The notes under the pieces were generated by a model. It did not search any database. It had not been told where the DNA came from and saw nothing but the letters and a program-made list of their open reading frames with translations. The position numbers and the translations under genes are program-made. Source: Clostridium sp. OF09-36 (lineage in GTDB: Bacteria; Bacillota; Clostridia; Lachnospirales; Lachnospiraceae). Taken from it: DNA of 64,000 nt. Shown here one piece after another: positions 63,369 to 64,000 of the stretch; the first letter of the stretch is position 1, and each line of letters begins with the position of its first letter. Location of the stretch: positions 248,001-312,000 of the forward strand of contig NZ_QUMD01000001.1 of the NCBI RefSeq assembly GCF_003481985.1, read 5' to 3'.

Positions 63369-64000
63369 ATGACATTTCAGACATTAGAGTATATCATTGC
63401 CATTGCCGAGGAGCGCTCCATGTCCCGGGCTGCCGACCGGCTCCTCATCTCCCAGCCCACTTTAAGCCGACAGCTCAAACGTCTGGAGGATCGCCTGGAG
63501 ACAAAGCTCTTTGTGCGCGAACACAATGAGATGCGCCTGACCGACGCCGGGAAGATTTATGTAAATGGAGCCCGTTCCATCCAGAACATCCACGAGCACG
63601 CCTTAAGCGATATCCGCAAGCTCTCCCAGTCTGGAAAGCGCCAGATCACCTTAATCTACAACAATATTCTGCTGCCCAATTTTTCCGTGGACATCCTGCC
63701 CGCCTTCCGAAAGCTCCACCCACATACGCTGATCAGTACCATTGACGGAAATGCCTCCATTGCCAAAGACTATCTCTCAAACGGTATGGCCGATCTGGCT
63801 GTGGCTGCCACCGGGGAAGCGGCCCACACCATGCTGGAATTTCTCCCACTCCGGGAAGAAGAGCTGATGCTGGCTCTTTCCGTTTCCCATCCGCTTATTC
63901 CGTTCTTCGAGCAGCATGGAGCCGATCTCTCCCAGCTTTCCGGAGAGTCTTTTATCTTAAACCAGCACAACAGCTTTTTCCGCACCCTGGAACGAAACAT
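63369..64000 (+). CDS. LysR-family regulator, 3' end cut by window
   Basis: 210 codons are visible from ATG 63369 (AGAAAGGA upstream). FQTLEYIIAIAEERSMSRAA and RLLISQPTLSRQLKRLE form the helix-turn-helix; the first part of the effector domain follows (KRQITLIYNNILLPNFSVDI). The frame stays open to the window edge. It lies 68 bp after the previous LysR gene on the same strand, and the two proteins share only the family pattern. Its target probably lies to the right. Confidence 0.9.
   Translation, partial: MTFQTLEYIIAIAEERSMSRAADRLLISQPTLSRQLKRLEDRLETKLFVREHNEMRLTDAGKIYVNGARSIQNIHEHALSDIRKLSQSGKRQITLIYNNILLPNFSVDILPAFRKLHPHTLISTIDGNASIAKDYLSNGMADLAVAATGEAAHTMLEFLPLREEELMLALSVSHPLIPFFEQHGADLSQLSGESFILNQHNSFFRTLERN

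Noticed and set aside
1..64000. CRISPR array, prophage, insertion sequence, tRNA or rRNA genes
   Set aside because: I looked for spaced direct repeats, transposase or integrase motifs and cloverleaf or rRNA signatures and found none.

Overview
The window looks like chromosomal DNA of a spore-forming, anaerobic, low-to-medium GC Firmicute of the Clostridia, most likely Lachnospiraceae. The evidence is a SCIFF peptide with its radical-SAM maturase next to yajC, tgt and secDF, a spoIIR homologue, a reverse rubrerythrin next to a PerR-type regulator, long rpoB and rpoC genes with clostridial features, and near-consensus sigma-A promoters. I see no rRNA, tRNA, CRISPR array, transposase or prophage gene.

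Layout. 1-4.9 kb: end of an iron/phosphonate-type ABC importer (ATPase and lipoprotein binding protein) beside an unusual LacI regulator fused to a solute-binding domain. 4.9-7.0 kb: AGCS amino-acid symporter and a LysE-type exporter. 7.0-10.1 kb: siroheme genes, including a HemC-CobA-HemD triple fusion. 10.2-18.1 kb: housekeeping genes (HAD phosphatase, xpt, FKBP lipoprotein, M18 aminopeptidase, dtd, membrane GDPD, small alarmone synthetase, S1 protein). 18.3-21.3 kb: PHP phosphatase, LysR, PerR and reverse rubrerythrin. 21.4-25.5 kb: a four-gene galactofuranose/glycan operon. 25.8-32.3 kb: rRNA-type methyltransferase, yajC-tgt-secDF, and the SCIFF maturase and peptide. 32.5-38.4 kb: TRAP transporter with an amidohydrolase and a divergent LysR. 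38.5-40.5 kb: membrane-anchored polysaccharide deacetylase and two long palindromic elements. 40.5-48.0 kb: rpoC and rpoB. 48.2-52 kb: small conserved genes, murI, ddl, spoIIR. 52-59.4 kb: TetR-controlled MFP-RND pump with two TolC-like proteins. 59.6-64 kb: SLC13-type permease with an esterase, a divergent LysR and the start of another LysR.

The main caution concerns reading frames. Twelve genes, including the essential rpoB, rpoC, murI and secDF, are broken by frameshifts at fourteen sites. Thirteen of these are explained by one missing base, usually a G or C in a short run. This is the pattern of uncorrected sequencing error, so I annotate these genes as single full-length loci and give each break point.

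The most interesting non-genic content is a family of at least seven small intergenic inverted repeats built around a CTGTTCAC...GTGAACAG core, and two adjacent ~196 bp near-complete palindromes downstream of rpoC. Regulatory sites that can be read directly include a Per box overlapping the start of the perR transcript, three TGACA-N3-TGTCA operators at the tetR promoter, a LacI-type CpG palindrome, and a possible attenuator between the SCIFF peptide and its maturase.
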